Made by a program: the position numbers and the translations under genes
Notes under the pieces: model-generated
What the model saw: only the letters and a program-made list of their open reading frames with translations
What the model was told of the DNA's origin: nothing
The model's database searches: none
Shown: in pieces, positions 10,001 to 18,348 of the stretch
Numbering within the stretch: the first letter of the stretch is position 1
How the letters are laid out: each line of letters begins with the position of its first letter
Source: Mycobacterium sp. PSTR-4-N
GTDB lineage: Bacteria > Actinomycetota > Actinomycetes > Mycobacteriales > Mycobacteriaceae
Assembly (NCBI RefSeq): GCF_022348085.1
Contig: NZ_JAKRFN010000020.1
Coordinates: 1-64,000, forward strand
Length of the DNA stretch: 64,000 nt
Direction of reading: 5' to 3'

Positions 10001-10986
10001 TGACGTTCGCGGTGGAGACCGCCGACGGCACGGTGGTGGCTCGCGGAAAGGATCTCACCGAACTGCAGCACACGCTGGCCGCGCCGGCCCGGGATGCGGT
10101 GGCGGCCGCGGCCGGTGACCTGGAGCGCACGGGCCTGCGGGCGTGGCCCGACACGGACGAGCTACCGCGCGTGGTGGAACGACCGGGGCGTTCCGGCAAC
10201 ACGGTGCGCGGCTACCCCGCGCTCGTCGACGAGGGAGCGTCGGTGGCGGTGCGGGTGTTCGCGAGCGCCGCCGAGCAGGCCGTCGCGGCGCCTGCCGGTA
10301 CCCGGCGCCTGCTGCGGCTGACGGGGCCATCGGTGGCCAAGCAGGTCGAGAAGGCTCTCGACATGCGAACCCGGCTGTCCTTGGGGACCAACCCGGACGG
10401 CTCACTGGCGGCGTTGATCGAGGACTGCGCCGACGCCGCGATGCAGCTGCTGGTACCCGAACCCCTTTGGACAAGAACAGAATTCGAGCAGGCCCGCAGC
10501 CGCGTGACCCGGGAGCTGGTGCCCACCACCCTCGACGTGGCGCGCCGGGCGGAGAAGGTGGTCACCGCCCTGCACGAAGTGTCGCTCGCGCTGCCCGACA
10601 CGCCGTCGGCGGCGCAGGCCGATGCGATCGCCGACATCCGTGCCCAGCTCGCGCGGCTGGTGCCCGCCGGCTTCGTGGCAGCGGCGGGGGCGCCGCGGCT
10701 GGCCGACCTCACCCGATATCTGACCGCGATCAGCCGCAGGCTCGAGCGGCTACCGCAGGCGCCGGTCGCCGACCGCGAACGGATGGCCCGGGTGGATGCG
10801 ATGCAGGACGCCTACGACGAGGTGGTCGCGGCGCTGTCCCCGACCCGGGCGGCCGCGGCCGACGTGCGCGACATCGCCTGGATGATCGAGGAATTGCGGG
10901 TCAGCCTGTGGGCGCAGCAACTCGGTACGCCCCGCCCGGTGAGCGAGCAGCGGATCTACCGCGCGCTGGACGCGATCACGGCCTGA
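7078..10986 (+). CDS. hrpA: ATP-dependent RNA helicase HrpA (DEAH box)
   Basis: This 1302-residue DEAH-box helicase has Walker A GETGSGKTTQLPK (about residue 94), motif II DEAHERS (about 191), motif III TSATIEPERF (about 223) and motif VI QRAGRSGRTAPG (about 410). These are followed by the helicase-associated HA2 and OB-fold regions and the long C-terminal DUF3418 region of bacterial HrpA. The family unwinds structured RNA; E. coli HrpA acts on mRNA processing and stalled ribosomes. Length matches full-length HrpA. The stop is 6 bases from that of the convergent PucR-type gene. Confidence 0.95.
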   Translation: MPDARSEQVRALRARLDGLTLRDASRLGRKLRQLRSPEPAQLDRLTQQIATAEALVATRRAAVPTISYPDLPVSERRDDIAGAIAANQVVIVAGETGSGKTTQLPKICLELGRGIRGTIGHTQPRRLAARTVAQRIADELGTPLGEAVGYTVRFTDQASDRTLVKLMTDGILLADIQRDRRLLRYDTLIIDEAHERSLNIDFLLGYLRQLLPRRPDLKVIVTSATIEPERFAQHFATDGLPAPILEVSGRTYPVEIRYRPLEVPVVIDDEDPDDPDHEVVRTEVRDPTEAIVDAVAELASEPPGDVLVFLSGEREIRDTAEALRADLGERAEILPLYARLPTAEQQKVFTPSRARRRVVLATNVAETSLTVPGIRYVVDPGTARISRYSRRTKVQRLPIEPISQASAAQRAGRSGRTAPGVCIRLYSEQDFESRPRYTDPEILRTNLAAVILQMAALGFGDIEGFGFLDPPDARSIRDGIALLTELGAFTDGELTPLGRRLAQIPVDPRLGRMILQADAEGCVREMLVLAAALSIPDPRERPSDREEAARQKHARFSDEHSDFVSFLNLWRYLGEQRKERSGSSFRRMCRDEFLHYLRIREWQDLVGQLRGICRDLGITESDEPADVARVHAALTAGLLSHIGMREGDARDYLGARNARFVLAPVSVLTRRPPRWVVVADLVETSRLYGRIAARIDPEAVERVAGHLVVRTYSEPHWDAERGAVMAYEKVTLYGLPLVARRRVNYAQIDPPVARELFIRHALVDQEWRTKHHFFADNARLRTELADLEERARRRDLLVGHEEIYAFYDARIPADVVSARHFDGWWRKQRHRTPELLTLTRDDLLRNESGADQPDAWQADDVALPLSYRYDPGATDDGVTVHVPVDVLARLGGDEFAWQVPALREELLTALIKSLPKDLRRNFVPAPDTARALLSSITPDDGPLLDAVQRELRRRTGVLVPIDAFDLDKIPAHLRVTFAVETADGTVVARGKDLTELQHTLAAPARDAVAAAAGDLERTGLRAWPDTDELPRVVERPGRSGNTVRGYPALVDEGASVAVRVFASAAEQAVAAPAGTRRLLRLTGPSVAKQVEKALDMRTRLSLGTNPDGSLAALIEDCADAAMQLLVPEPLWTRTEFEQARSRVTRELVPTTLDVARRAEKVVTALHEVSLALPDTPSAAQADAIADIRAQLARLVPAGFVAAAGAPRLADLTRYLTAISRRLERLPQAPVADRERMARVDAMQDAYDEVVAALSPTRAAAADVRDIAWMIEELRVSLWAQQLGTPRPVSEQRIYRALDAITA

Positions 10987-10992
10987 CACTGC

Positions 10993-12630
10993 TCACCCCA
11001 GCGCGGCGATTCGGGCGACCGTCAGCGCCGACGTCAGCTGCAGCAGGTCGGCAGGACGCGACATCGCCAACCCTGTCAGTTCTTCCAGGCGGCGCATCCG
11101 CTGGGCCACCGTGTTGGGATGCAGGTGCAGCCGTGCGCCGGCGGCGCGCCGGTCGAGCCCGGCGTCGATGACCACTCGGGCCGTGTCGAGCAGCGCCGTC
11201 GAGCGGGTGCGGTCGTAGTCCATGGCGCGGCCCAGCACGGATGTCGCGAACTCGGTCAGGCGCGCCGTGTCGCCCAGCTCGAGCAGCAGCTGGTCGACCG
11301 TCAGCTGGGTCAGGTCGATCACGGCCGGGGCCCCCGCGCCGGCGGCCAGGTCCAGGGCGCCACGGACGGCCCGGAATGCGGCGGGCAATCCCGCGGCGTC
11401 GACTGTTCTCGACACAGCGGCGATCACCCCCGGGACGGCGACGGTGTCGAGCAGCCGGCGCGTTGTCTTCATGGCATTTCCGTGGGGCCAGAGCAGGATC
11501 ACGTCGCCGCGGTGCACGGCGGACAGCGGGCGCTGCGTCGTGTGCCGGAAGAAGCGGTCGGCCGCGGCCAGCAGAGTCTCACTGTCGTTGCAGCGCAACG
11601 CGATCAGTGTCTGTGTGCCGGCGAGATCCCAGCCCAACCGCCGGGCCCGGTCGATGATCGCGGGCAGCCCGCCGGGATCGGTGCCGAGTACGTCGGCCAC
11701 CAGTGAACCCCGCAGGCGCTGTTCGACTTCAGCCGCTGTGCGCGCACGCAGCAGCTCGAGTGCGGTGACGACCGCGGCTTGTTCGACCGCGCGAACGTCC
11801 ACGGCAGACAACGGCTCGTCCGTCGCAGCGACGTGGATGTGCGCCACCGGGGCGCCGTCGAGGATCACGTCGGTGACGGTCGTGGGCTCGGTGTCCATGG
11901 GCGAGCCGGCGGCGGCCAGTTGTTCGCCATAGACGTCGTCGATCAGCACCGGCCGCCCCAGCAGTCCGGCCAGTGCCTCGGCGACACCGGTGACCCCCTC
12001 ACCACGGAGGGCCGTCGCGGTCAGCAATGTGTGCACCTCCGCGGCGCGCCGCAATTCGGCGATCGTCGCCTGTTCGGCGGCGCGCAGTTGGGCGGTGCCG
12101 AGCGCGACGGCGACCTGGGTGGCCAGCGTGCTGACCAGTCCGACCTCCGCTCGATCGAACCGGTGCGGGCCGGCGCGGTATCCGTTGAGTGCCCCGACCA
12201 CGGCACCCGAGCGGCGCAGCGGTACCGAGATCAGTGCCCGATAGCCCTGCTCGTGCGCCACCCCACTCCAGGTGAAGTGCGGTTTGCGATCGATGTCGTC
12301 GACCGTCACCACCTCGCCCGTCCGAAACGCGATGCTGGTCGGTGCCTCGGACTCGTCACGCACGTCGAGCAGGATCGGTCGGTCGGCGTTGACCTGGGCG
12401 ACGTAGTCCGGCGACAGTCCGTGCGAGCCGACGATCGTCAGCGCAGTGCGATCGGCGGTCGGCAGGAACACCGCGCAGAAGTCGTACCTGAGCAGCGTGC
12501 AGGCGGTCTCGGCCACTCTGTCCAGGACGGCCTCCACCGGAGTGTTCCCGCCGACGGCTTCCCCGATGTCCGCCAGGGCGGCCAGCCAGACCTCCAGCTG
12601 ACTCTCGCCGCTGTATGTGTCAACCGACAT
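10993..12630 (-). CDS. PucR/CdaR-type transcriptional regulator with GAF domain
   Basis: About 545 residues. An N-terminal GAF-type sensor (VAETACTLLRYDFCAVFLP through GALNGYRAGPHRFDRAEVG) is followed by a CdaR-like GGDEF-related middle and a C-terminal PucR helix-turn-helix (DRRAAGARLHLHPNTVAQRM, then RRLEELTG). The family activates catabolic genes, classically for purines and other N-compounds, on ligand binding. ATG at 12630 is preferred: a TANNNT hexamer (TACGCT) ends exactly 7 bases upstream, which fits a leaderless mRNA. An ATG further upstream at 12711 would lie in the regulatory region. It is divergent from the ABC/catabolic operon starting at 12730 and probably controls it. Confidence 0.85.
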   Translation of the reverse strand: MSVDTYSGESQLEVWLAALADIGEAVGGNTPVEAVLDRVAETACTLLRYDFCAVFLPTADRTALTIVGSHGLSPDYVAQVNADRPILLDVRDESEAPTSIAFRTGEVVTVDDIDRKPHFTWSGVAHEQGYRALISVPLRRSGAVVGALNGYRAGPHRFDRAEVGLVSTLATQVAVALGTAQLRAAEQATIAELRRAAEVHTLLTATALRGEGVTGVAEALAGLLGRPVLIDDVYGEQLAAAGSPMDTEPTTVTDVILDGAPVAHIHVAATDEPLSAVDVRAVEQAAVVTALELLRARTAAEVEQRLRGSLVADVLGTDPGGLPAIIDRARRLGWDLAGTQTLIALRCNDSETLLAAADRFFRHTTQRPLSAVHRGDVILLWPHGNAMKTTRRLLDTVAVPGVIAAVSRTVDAAGLPAAFRAVRGALDLAAGAGAPAVIDLTQLTVDQLLLELGDTARLTEFATSVLGRAMDYDRTRSTALLDTARVVIDAGLDRRAAGARLHLHPNTVAQRMRRLEELTGLAMSRPADLLQLTSALTVARIAALG

Positions 12631-12637
12631 GAGAATT

Positions 12638-12643
12638 AGCGTA
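12638..12643 (-). promoter_or_regulatory. Candidate -10 element for leaderless PucR-type gene
   Basis: On the minus strand the hexamer TACGCT fits the mycobacterial TANNNT -10 pattern. It ends 7 bases before the ATG at 12630, placing transcription start at or next to the A of the start codon. There is no Shine-Dalgarno sequence before this ATG, which agrees with a leaderless message. Confidence 0.4.
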
Positions 12644-12697
12644 AGTATGTCTGTCAAGACATTGCCTCTGCCGGCGCCGACCTCCACAGTGAGAGTC

Positions 12698-12711
12698 GTG
12701 ACCGCGGTCAC
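12698..12711. promoter_or_regulatory. 14-bp perfect palindrome, candidate PucR-type operator
   Basis: GTGACCGCGGTCAC is a perfect inverted repeat, 7 bases upstream of the AGGAGG ribosome site of the ABC operon and between the divergent regulator and operon. A second imperfect element, TGTCT-GTCA-AGACA, lies at 12648-12661. Position suggests regulator binding, but no binding motif is known to me for this regulator. Confidence 0.4.
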
Positions 12712-12729
12712 AGACCAAGGAGGTAGCCG

Positions 12730-13779
12730 GTGACACTTTCGATTCGGACCTGGGCGCGCGCGGCGCTCGCCCTGGTCGTCAGCGCGGTCCTGCTGGCCGC
12801 GACCGGCTGCGCGGCCGGGCTGGGCGGGCCGGCATCGTCACGCACCGCTCGTGACGGCGTCATCCGGTTCACCTTCGCCCCCGACCCGATCTGGGACTAC
12901 ATGAACGAGACCGGCGTGGTGGCGCAGTGGGAGCGCGACACCGGCTACCGCATCGAGACCAGCGCGACGTGGGACGAGTTCGGCCTCTTCGCCGGCGGTC
13001 ATGCCGACATCATCTCCACCGCGTCGTTCGAGGTGCCCGGCCTCGAAGAGCAGACCCGGCGCGAGACCGTCATCATCGGCCGCTACAACGCCGAACGCAG
13101 CCGCATCCTGGTGCGCGCCGACGACCCCGCACAGACGCTCGCCGATCTGAAGGGCAAGCGGCTCGGTGTGTTCACCACGGTGTCGGGCACGCTGGTGTGG
13201 AGCGCCCTGGTCAAGCAGATGCACGATGCACAGCTGGTCGACGGGGACTACCAGATCATCGTCGCCGACATCCAGAACCTGTCGAACCTGTTGGCCCGCG
13301 GCGAGATCGACGCCTGCATCTGCTATCCGGACCTGTCCGCCCGCGAGCTGCGGGATGGCTCGGTGCGCCCGCTCTACGACGGGAAGTCATCGGCCGATCT
13401 GTTCGCCGAACTGAACGCGCCGGGCCACGACGGCCCGATGGGCAACGTCTTCGTGGGCCGTAAGGACTGGGTGGACGCCCACCCGGGTGAGGTGTCGGCC
13501 TTCCTCGACCTGTGGGACCGCGGCCTGGCCGAATGGCAGGCCCACCGCGACGAGATGATCGAACGCTACCCCCAGCACTTCGCCGTCAGCACGCCCGAAG
13601 ACATCGCGTGGATGAAGGCCTATGTCGCAGAACATGACTGGGTGGTCGACGAGGTGCGCTTCGACCCGAAGTGGGCCGCCGACGAGAGCTCCGTCTTCGA
13701 CCTGATGCGCGCCACCGGCGTCATCGGCGATGACGTCACCGATCCGAAGTTCCTGCCGACCGAAGGAGTTCAGCCGTGA
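12730..13779 (+). CDS. ABC transporter substrate-binding lipoprotein (SsuA/TauA/NMT1-like)
   Basis: A 349-residue binding protein with a lipoprotein signal (lipobox ATGC, Cys27). The mature fold resembles the taurine/alkylsulfonate/NMT1 group: IRFTFAPDPIWDYMNETG near the start and DLKGKRLGVFTTVSGT, then FVGRKDWVDAHPGEVSAF. It would capture a small solute outside the membrane for the two permeases and ATPase that follow. GTG at 12730 is fixed by AGGAGG at 12719-12724. The stop overlaps the next start (GTGA). The ligand is unknown; the downstream enzymes point to an aromatic or N-heterocyclic acid. Confidence 0.88.
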   Translation: MTLSIRTWARAALALVVSAVLLAATGCAAGLGGPASSRTARDGVIRFTFAPDPIWDYMNETGVVAQWERDTGYRIETSATWDEFGLFAGGHADIISTASFEVPGLEEQTRRETVIIGRYNAERSRILVRADDPAQTLADLKGKRLGVFTTVSGTLVWSALVKQMHDAQLVDGDYQIIVADIQNLSNLLARGEIDACICYPDLSARELRDGSVRPLYDGKSSADLFAELNAPGHDGPMGNVFVGRKDWVDAHPGEVSAFLDLWDRGLAEWQAHRDEMIERYPQHFAVSTPEDIAWMKAYVAEHDWVVDEVRFDPKWAADESSVFDLMRATGVIGDDVTDPKFLPTEGVQP

Positions 13780-14612
13780 CCTCGACCGTCGCCCCGCCGG
13801 ATTCGCCGTCCGTACCCGCGTCCGCCACCCGGCGCCCCCGCCGGCGGCGCCCCGGCCTGACCGCGAACCTGCGGTGGCTGGCCTCGGGCACCGCACTGGT
13901 CCTCGCGGTCGCGATCTGGGCGGCCGTCGCCGCGTGGATCGACGACCCGATCGTCCCCCGTCCCGCCGGGGTCGCCGAGCAGGTGGGCGCGATCGTCGTC
14001 TCAGGCGAGGCACTGTCCAACTTCACGGTCAGCATCGCCAAGATCGCCGCCGGGTTCGTGATCGCGATGGCCGGTGGCCTGGTCATCGGATTCCTGATGG
14101 GTCGCAGCCGGTTCATGACGGCGTACTTCTCGCTGCCGCTGTTCGTTCTCGGCAACATGCCGGGGCTGACGTACGCGGTGTTCGGACTGCTCATCTTCGG
14201 TGTCGGCGCAGGCGGTCCGATCGTGGTCTCCGCGTTGGTGGCGCTGCCGTTCATCGCGATCAATGTCGCCGAGGGAGTGCGCTCGGTGGACGGCAAGCTG
14301 CTGTCGATGTGCCACGCCTTCGGCCGCAGCCGCACCGACGTGTTGCGCCACCTCTACCTCCCTGCAGTGACGACGTTCGTCTTTGCCGGCGTGCGATACG
14401 GGTTCGCGATGGCGTGGAAGGTGGAGGCGCTGACCGAGGTGTTCGGCGCGAGCAGCGGCGTCGGCTTCATGATCCGCAAGGCCTACCAAGAGTTCCGCGT
14501 CGACGACATGCTCGCCTGGACAACCCTTTTCATCGTCGCGATGGTGCTGATCGAGCGCGGGCTGGCCGCGCTGGAGAATCGCTTCTTCGCCTGGCGCAAG
14601 GAGATCGCATGA
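13776..14612 (+). CDS. ABC transporter permease (SsuC/TauC-like), first of pair
   Basis: This 278-residue inner-membrane protein has about six hydrophobic segments and the EAA-type loop found in binding-protein-dependent permeases (SMCHAFGRSRTDVLRHLYLP). An unusual Arg/Pro-rich N-terminus (TRRPRRRRPG) precedes the first helix. GTG at 13776 overlaps the upstream stop by 4 bases and has GAAGGAG before it. It pairs with the different permease that follows, unlike the usual homodimeric Ssu/Tau systems. Confidence 0.88.
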   Translation: MTSTVAPPDSPSVPASATRRPRRRRPGLTANLRWLASGTALVLAVAIWAAVAAWIDDPIVPRPAGVAEQVGAIVVSGEALSNFTVSIAKIAAGFVIAMAGGLVIGFLMGRSRFMTAYFSLPLFVLGNMPGLTYAVFGLLIFGVGAGGPIVVSALVALPFIAINVAEGVRSVDGKLLSMCHAFGRSRTDVLRHLYLPAVTTFVFAGVRYGFAMAWKVEALTEVFGASSGVGFMIRKAYQEFRVDDMLAWTTLFIVAMVLIERGLAALENRFFAWRKEIA

Positions 14613-15379
14613 CCACCATGACCCGCCGGATCTCGAGCGGATCACTCTCGGCCACAGCGGTTCTGGCCGCCGTGGCGAGCATCCTGGCCGCCTGGCAGCT
14701 GGCCGTCGTCCTCGGCAATCGCGTGCCATCACTGCCGGACGCGGTGACCCGGCTGGGTTCTGAAGCCGCCGCCGGCGAACTCTGGGGCAACCTGGCGATC
14801 AGCATGAACCGATTCGTGCTCGGGCTCGCGGCCGCGCTGGTGGTGGGCGCCGCGCTGGGCGTGCTGATGGGACTGTCCCGGGTGGCGGATCTGGCCTTCT
14901 CCGATCTGACCGCCGCCGGACTCGCCATCCCCGCGGTGATCTGGGCGTTGCTGACCACGATGTGGTTCGGTTTCGGCTGGCTCACCCCGGTGGTGACGGT
15001 GTTCCTGTCCGGGCTGCCCTTCGTCGTGGTCAACATCGCCAAGGCCACCCGGGCTGTGCCCGCGGAGTTGGTGTTGATGGCACGGGCGTTCGGGGTGTCA
15101 CGGGCGAAGGTGCTGCGCCAGATCGTCGCACCGGCGGTGGCCGGGTCCACCGTGGCCGCCGTGCGCTTCGCGATCATGAGCGCCTGGAACGGGCTGCTGC
15201 TGGCCGAATGGTTCGGTTCCACCTCGGGCGTCGGCTGGCGCGCCCGCTACTGGTACGACGCCAATCAACTCGACGGGTTCCTCGCCTGGGTGCTGGTGTT
15301 CATCGCCCTGCTGGTGGTCGCCGATCTGCTGATCCTGGGTCCCATCGAGCGCCGCACCACCCGCTGGCGCACCGTCTAG
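14609..15379 (+). CDS. ABC transporter permease (SsuC/TauC-like), second of pair
   Basis: A 256-residue permease with about six membrane segments and the EAA loop (LMARAFGVSRAKVLRQIVAP). ATG at 14609 overlaps the preceding stop (ATGA) and has AAGGAG upstream. With the preceding permease it should form a heterodimeric channel for the importer. The ATPase gene begins 15 bases downstream. Confidence 0.88.
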   Translation: MTTMTRRISSGSLSATAVLAAVASILAAWQLAVVLGNRVPSLPDAVTRLGSEAAAGELWGNLAISMNRFVLGLAAALVVGAALGVLMGLSRVADLAFSDLTAAGLAIPAVIWALLTTMWFGFGWLTPVVTVFLSGLPFVVVNIAKATRAVPAELVLMARAFGVSRAKVLRQIVAPAVAGSTVAAVRFAIMSAWNGLLLAEWFGSTSGVGWRARYWYDANQLDGFLAWVLVFIALLVVADLLILGPIERRTTRWRTV

Positions 15380-15394
15380 AAAGCGAGAAAGTCC

Positions 15395-16141
15395 ATGGCT
15401 GCAATCGAAATCCAGAAATTGATCAAGGAATTCACCGACCGCCGCGGAGCGGTCACCCGGGTCATCGACGAGGTCGACCTGACGATCTCGGGCGAGACCT
15501 TCGTCTCGGTGGTCGGCCCGTCGGGCAGCGGTAAGACCACGCTGCTCAACATCGTCTCCGGCATCGAGTCCCACACATCCGGCACGGTGTCGCTGCGGGC
15601 CGGCTCGCGCGACGCCCGGGTCGGCTATGTGTTCCAGGATCCGCGGCTGCTGCCGTGGCGCACCGTGATGGCCAACCTCGGCTTCGTCCAGCACGAGCGC
15701 GACGGGTGGCAGGACCGCGCGCGGCACTACCTCGACCTGGTCGGCCTGAGCCACTGCGCCGACCGGTTCCCCGCGCAGCTCTCCGGTGGTCAACAGCAGC
15801 GCATCGGCATCGCCCGCGCGTTCGCCGTCGAGCCCGACATCCTGCTGATGGACGAGCCGTTCAGCCACCTCGACGCGATGACCTCGCGCACCCTGCGCGA
15901 GCATCTGGAACGAATCTGGCTGGAGTCGCGCCGCACGGTCATGTTCGTCACCCACGACGTCACCGAGGCGGTGCAGCTCTCCGACCGCATCGTCGTGCTC
16001 GCCCCCGGCGGTCGGGTGCACGAGATCATCGACGTGGACCTGCCGCGCCCGCGCCGCGCCTCCGATCCGGCGGTGGCTCTGCTGCAGGCCGAGGTGCTGG
16101 CCCGCTTCGAGGCGCTCGAGGCGATGGGTTCGGCGGCATGA
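15395..16141 (+). CDS. ABC transporter ATP-binding protein (SsuB/TauB-like)
   Basis: A 248-residue ATPase with Walker A GPSGSGKTTLLN (about residues 43-54), Q-loop VFQDPRLLPW, signature LSGGQQQRIGIARA, Walker B ILLMDEPFSHLD and switch histidine in FVTHDVTEA. The DPRLLPW sequence is typical of the nitrate/sulfonate/taurine branch. The gene overlaps the start of the downstream decarboxylase gene, tying transport to catabolism. Confidence 0.92.
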   Translation: MAAIEIQKLIKEFTDRRGAVTRVIDEVDLTISGETFVSVVGPSGSGKTTLLNIVSGIESHTSGTVSLRAGSRDARVGYVFQDPRLLPWRTVMANLGFVQHERDGWQDRARHYLDLVGLSHCADRFPAQLSGGQQQRIGIARAFAVEPDILLMDEPFSHLDAMTSRTLREHLERIWLESRRTVMFVTHDVTEAVQLSDRIVVLAPGGRVHEIIDVDLPRPRRASDPAVALLQAEVLARFEALEAMGSAA

Positions 16142-17133
16142 CCGTGCGCTCCGGACCGATCGATGTCCACGCACACTGGTTGCCGCAGCACCTGTTCGGG
16201 CTCGCTCCCGGCTCCCCGCTGCCCCCGTTGCGCGATCACCACGGCGAACTGCACTTGGGCGAGTTGCCGTTGTCCATCGAGACCGAGGCGATGAGCGACG
16301 TGTCCCGGGTGCTGGCGGACACCGACGCCGCGGGCCTGGGCGCCCGCGTGCTGTCGGCCCCGCCGTTCGCGTTCCCGGTCGCCGGCACTGGCCCCGGAGC
16401 CGAGGTCGACGCATTCGTCGGTACCTACAACGACGACCTCGCCAAGGTCTGCCGGGACAGCGATGGCCGGCTGGTGGGTATCGGGCTGGTGTCACTGCAC
16501 GATCCGGAGGCGGCCACCAAGCAGATGGCGGCGCTGGCCGGCACCGACGGGATGTGCGGGATCGCCATGCCGCCGTTGCTGGGCACGGCGTCGTTCGATG
16601 TCGACCCGATGCGGGAGATCGTCGGCGCCGCAGCGGATCTCGGTCTGGCGGTACTCGTGCACCCGATGCAGCTGCCCCGGCCGGAATGGTCGTCGCACTA
16701 CCTGGCGAACCTGATCGGCAACCCCGTCGAATCCGCCACGGCGGCAGCCGCACTGACCCTCGGCGGTGTGCTCGACGAGTTCCCGACCTTGCGGATCTGC
16801 CTGGTGCACGGAGGTGGCTGCGCGCCCGCCCTGGTGGGTCGCTGGGCGCACGGCTGGCAGCAGCGCACCGACGTACGCGGTGCCGGCACCCGGCCACCGC
16901 GGGAGATGTTCTCCCAGTTGTGGTTCGACACGCTCACCCACGACGTGCCGGCACTGCAGATGCTGCTCGCGCATGCGGATCCGGCTCACATGATGGCCGG
17001 CAGCGACTACCCGTTCGACATGGGCACCCCCACCCCTCTCGACCTCCCGCATGCGGCGGGCATCGACGACGCCGCACTGGAGGCCAACGCCCGAGCGTTC
17101 CTCGGGCTCGACACAGGAGAACACCATGAGTGA
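16138..17133 (+). CDS. Amidohydrolase-superfamily decarboxylase (ACMSD-like)
   Basis: This 331-residue TIM-barrel metalloprotein carries the metal ligands of the ACMSD group: HAH in IDVHAHW (residues 10-12), a barrel His in VLVHPMQLPRPEW, HGGG in LVHGGGCAPALVGRWAHGW, and Asp in GSDYPF. The C-terminal half closely follows the ACMSD pattern, in which the enzyme removes CO2 non-oxidatively from an aromatic or semialdehyde acid. Related enzymes act on hydroxylated pyridine carboxylates and hydroxybenzoates. It overlaps the ATPase gene (ATGA) and the flavin monooxygenase gene. A hydrolase role remains possible but the signature favours decarboxylation. Confidence 0.82.
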   Translation: MTVRSGPIDVHAHWLPQHLFGLAPGSPLPPLRDHHGELHLGELPLSIETEAMSDVSRVLADTDAAGLGARVLSAPPFAFPVAGTGPGAEVDAFVGTYNDDLAKVCRDSDGRLVGIGLVSLHDPEAATKQMAALAGTDGMCGIAMPPLLGTASFDVDPMREIVGAAADLGLAVLVHPMQLPRPEWSSHYLANLIGNPVESATAAAALTLGGVLDEFPTLRICLVHGGGCAPALVGRWAHGWQQRTDVRGAGTRPPREMFSQLWFDTLTHDVPALQMLLAHADPAHMMAGSDYPFDMGTPTPLDLPHAAGIDDAALEANARAFLGLDTGEHHE

Positions 17134-18334
17134 CGTGAATTGGAGCGGGCACCGGGCGCTGGTGATCGGCGGATCGATCGGAGGCCTGACAGCCGCGCTG
17201 CTGCTACGCCGCCTCGGCTTCGACGTCGACGTCTACGAACGCACGCCGACCGATCTCGACGGGCGCGGCGGAGGCATCGTCCTGCAGCCCGACACACTGC
17301 GCTGGTTCGCCGAATGCAGCACCCAGCACCCGGAGACAGTGAGCACCAGAACACATTTCGTGCAGTACCTCGGGCCGGACAACACCGTCGTCCATCGTGA
17401 GGACGCGCCGTGGAGCTACACGTCATGGGGCACCTTCTACCGGGCCCTGCTCACCGACTTCACTGATGCGGCGGGCACGGGCCACTATCACCTCGGCGAG
17501 TACGCCGCCGGCTTCGACCAGGACGCCGACGCCGTGACGGTGCGGTTCGCCTCGGGCAGAATCGAATCCGCCGAGATCGTCGTGTTCGCCGACGGCATCG
17601 GGTCACCGAGCCGGCGCCGCATCGCGCCCGACGCGCGCATGGAGTACTCCGGGTACGTCGGCTGGCGCGGCACGGTGCCCGAGCGTGAGGTGTCACCCGA
17701 GACGTTCGAGCTGCTGCATGACTCGATCAGCTACAGCGTCGCGCCGCACACCCACATCAACGTGTATCCGATCCCCGCGCCGGGGGGCGGTTTGGCCGTA
17801 GGGGAGCGGCTGCTCAACTACGTCTGGTACCGCAACGTGCCCGAGGGCCATCAGCTCGACGAGCTGATGACCGACAAGCGCGGCTTCGTGGCCGGGGTGT
17901 CGCTGCATCCCGGCCAGGTGCAGGACCGCTTCGTCGACGAGATGCGTTCGGCGGCAACCGAACTGCTCGCACCCTCCGCCGCCGAGGTGGTGCTGCGTAC
18001 CGAGCAGCCCTACCTGCAGGCCGTCTATGACGTCGGCGTGTCCCAGATGGCACTCGGCAGAGTGGCGCTCGTCGGCGACGCCGCCAGCGCAGCCCGGCCG
18101 CACGCCGCGGCGGGTACCGCCAAGGCCGCCGCGAACGCGTGGGCTCTGTATGACGCACTCTCCGACAGCGCCGACATCGCCGAGGCGCTGGCCAAATGGG
18201 AGCCCGGCCAGCTCGAGCTGGGGCAGCGGCTGCTGCGCCGCGTCAAGGAGATGGGCACCCGCTCGCAGGTGGACTGCACCTGGGTGCCCGGCGACCCCGA
18301 CAACCGATTCGGCCTGTACGGCCCGGGCCACTGA
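17126..18334 (+). CDS. FAD-dependent aromatic hydroxylase, 2,6-dihydroxypyridine 3-monooxygenase-like
   Basis: A 402-residue group A flavoprotein monooxygenase. FAD contacts: GGSIGGLTAALLLRRLGFDV (GxGxxG-type, about 13-32), DG motif FADGIGSPSR, and LVGDAASAARPHAAAGTAKA. The segments GYVGWRGTVP, NVYPIPAPGG, NYVWYRNVPEG and QLDELMTDKRG run parallel to Arthrobacter 2,6-dihydroxypyridine hydroxylase, including the RRVKEMGTR tail. The inferred reaction is NAD(P)H-dependent ring hydroxylation of a hydroxylated pyridine or similar ring. ATG at 17126 with AGGAGA upstream overlaps the decarboxylase stop. The exact substrate is not provable from sequence. Confidence 0.8.
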   Translation: MSDVNWSGHRALVIGGSIGGLTAALLLRRLGFDVDVYERTPTDLDGRGGGIVLQPDTLRWFAECSTQHPETVSTRTHFVQYLGPDNTVVHREDAPWSYTSWGTFYRALLTDFTDAAGTGHYHLGEYAAGFDQDADAVTVRFASGRIESAEIVVFADGIGSPSRRRIAPDARMEYSGYVGWRGTVPEREVSPETFELLHDSISYSVAPHTHINVYPIPAPGGGLAVGERLLNYVWYRNVPEGHQLDELMTDKRGFVAGVSLHPGQVQDRFVDEMRSAATELLAPSAAEVVLRTEQPYLQAVYDVGVSQMALGRVALVGDAASAARPHAAAGTAKAAANAWALYDALSDSADIAEALAKWEPGQLELGQRLLRRVKEMGTRSQVDCTWVPGDPDNRFGLYGPGH

Positions 18335-18348
18335 CTCAAGGAGAGACC

